Source: an uncultured Bacilli bacterium
GTDB taxonomy: Bacteria; Bacillota_I; Bacilli_A; RF39; UBA660
Direction of reading: 5' to 3'
Assembly (NCBI GenBank): GCA_948497845.1
Contig: CAOOMX010000058.1
Span: forward strand, 1-6,214
DNA length: 6,214 nucleotides
In this document: positions 6,201 to 6,214 of the stretch, one piece after another
Layout: the number at the start of each line of letters is the position of its first letter
Position numbering within the stretch: position 1 is the stretch's first letter
Notes under the pieces: model-generated
Databases searched by the model: none
What the model was told of the DNA's origin: nothing
Seen by the model: only the letters and a program-made list of their open reading frames with translations
Position numbers and translations under genes: made by a program

Positions 6201-6214
6201 CATTCCACCATTCT

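Noticed and set aside
6201..6214. C-terminal codons of an upstream minus-strand gene
   Set aside because: Two frames end plausibly before or within the terminator (TGA or TAG), but 14 bases cannot decide between them or identify a product.

Overview
The window is AT-rich DNA from a low-GC, anaerobic, Firmicutes-like bacterium. It has A/T-biased codons, AGGAG/GGAG ribosome binding sites, short intergenic gaps and a single-chain pyruvate:ferredoxin oxidoreductase. All five tryptophans of that enzyme are coded TGG and no gene has an in-frame TGA, so the standard bacterial code is likely. A gut Bacilli/Erysipelotrichia- or RF39-like lineage would fit, but this is inferred from composition and gene content only.

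Layout from left to right. (1) 1-246 (+): the C-terminal catalytic end of a tyrosine recombinase, cut by the window edge, so an integrated mobile element probably lies to the left. (2) 247-496: a non-coding junction. It holds a 10-bp tandem direct repeat just after the integrase stop, a 24-bp near-palindrome (candidate attachment core), and then a minus-strand module with promoter, two hairpins, a C-rich stretch and a terminator, read here as a possible small RNA ('B'). (3) 497-2485 (-): a full-length recG helicase gene. (4) 2486-2816: the recG promoter, a plus-strand small-RNA-like module ('A') and a strong bidirectional terminator. (5) 2817-6140 (-): a full-length nifJ-type pyruvate:ferredoxin oxidoreductase gene with its own promoter, which overlaps the terminator of the next gene upstream. 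(6) 6201-6214: too short to assign.

The two protein genes are ordinary housekeeping and energy genes and each looks monocistronic: RecG for fork reversal and recombination, PFOR for anaerobic pyruvate oxidation to acetyl-CoA with reduced ferredoxin. The most interesting unexplained material is in the two gaps flanking recG. Each holds a transcription unit without a convincing protein: a TTGACA promoter with a 17-nt spacer, a predicted start at the first base of a perfect 9-bp hairpin, a second hairpin, a UCAACC...CCCCU stretch and a GC-rich terminator. Their similar plan suggests two related regulatory RNAs. This comes from reading the sequence only and has not been tested against expression data or RNA family models.
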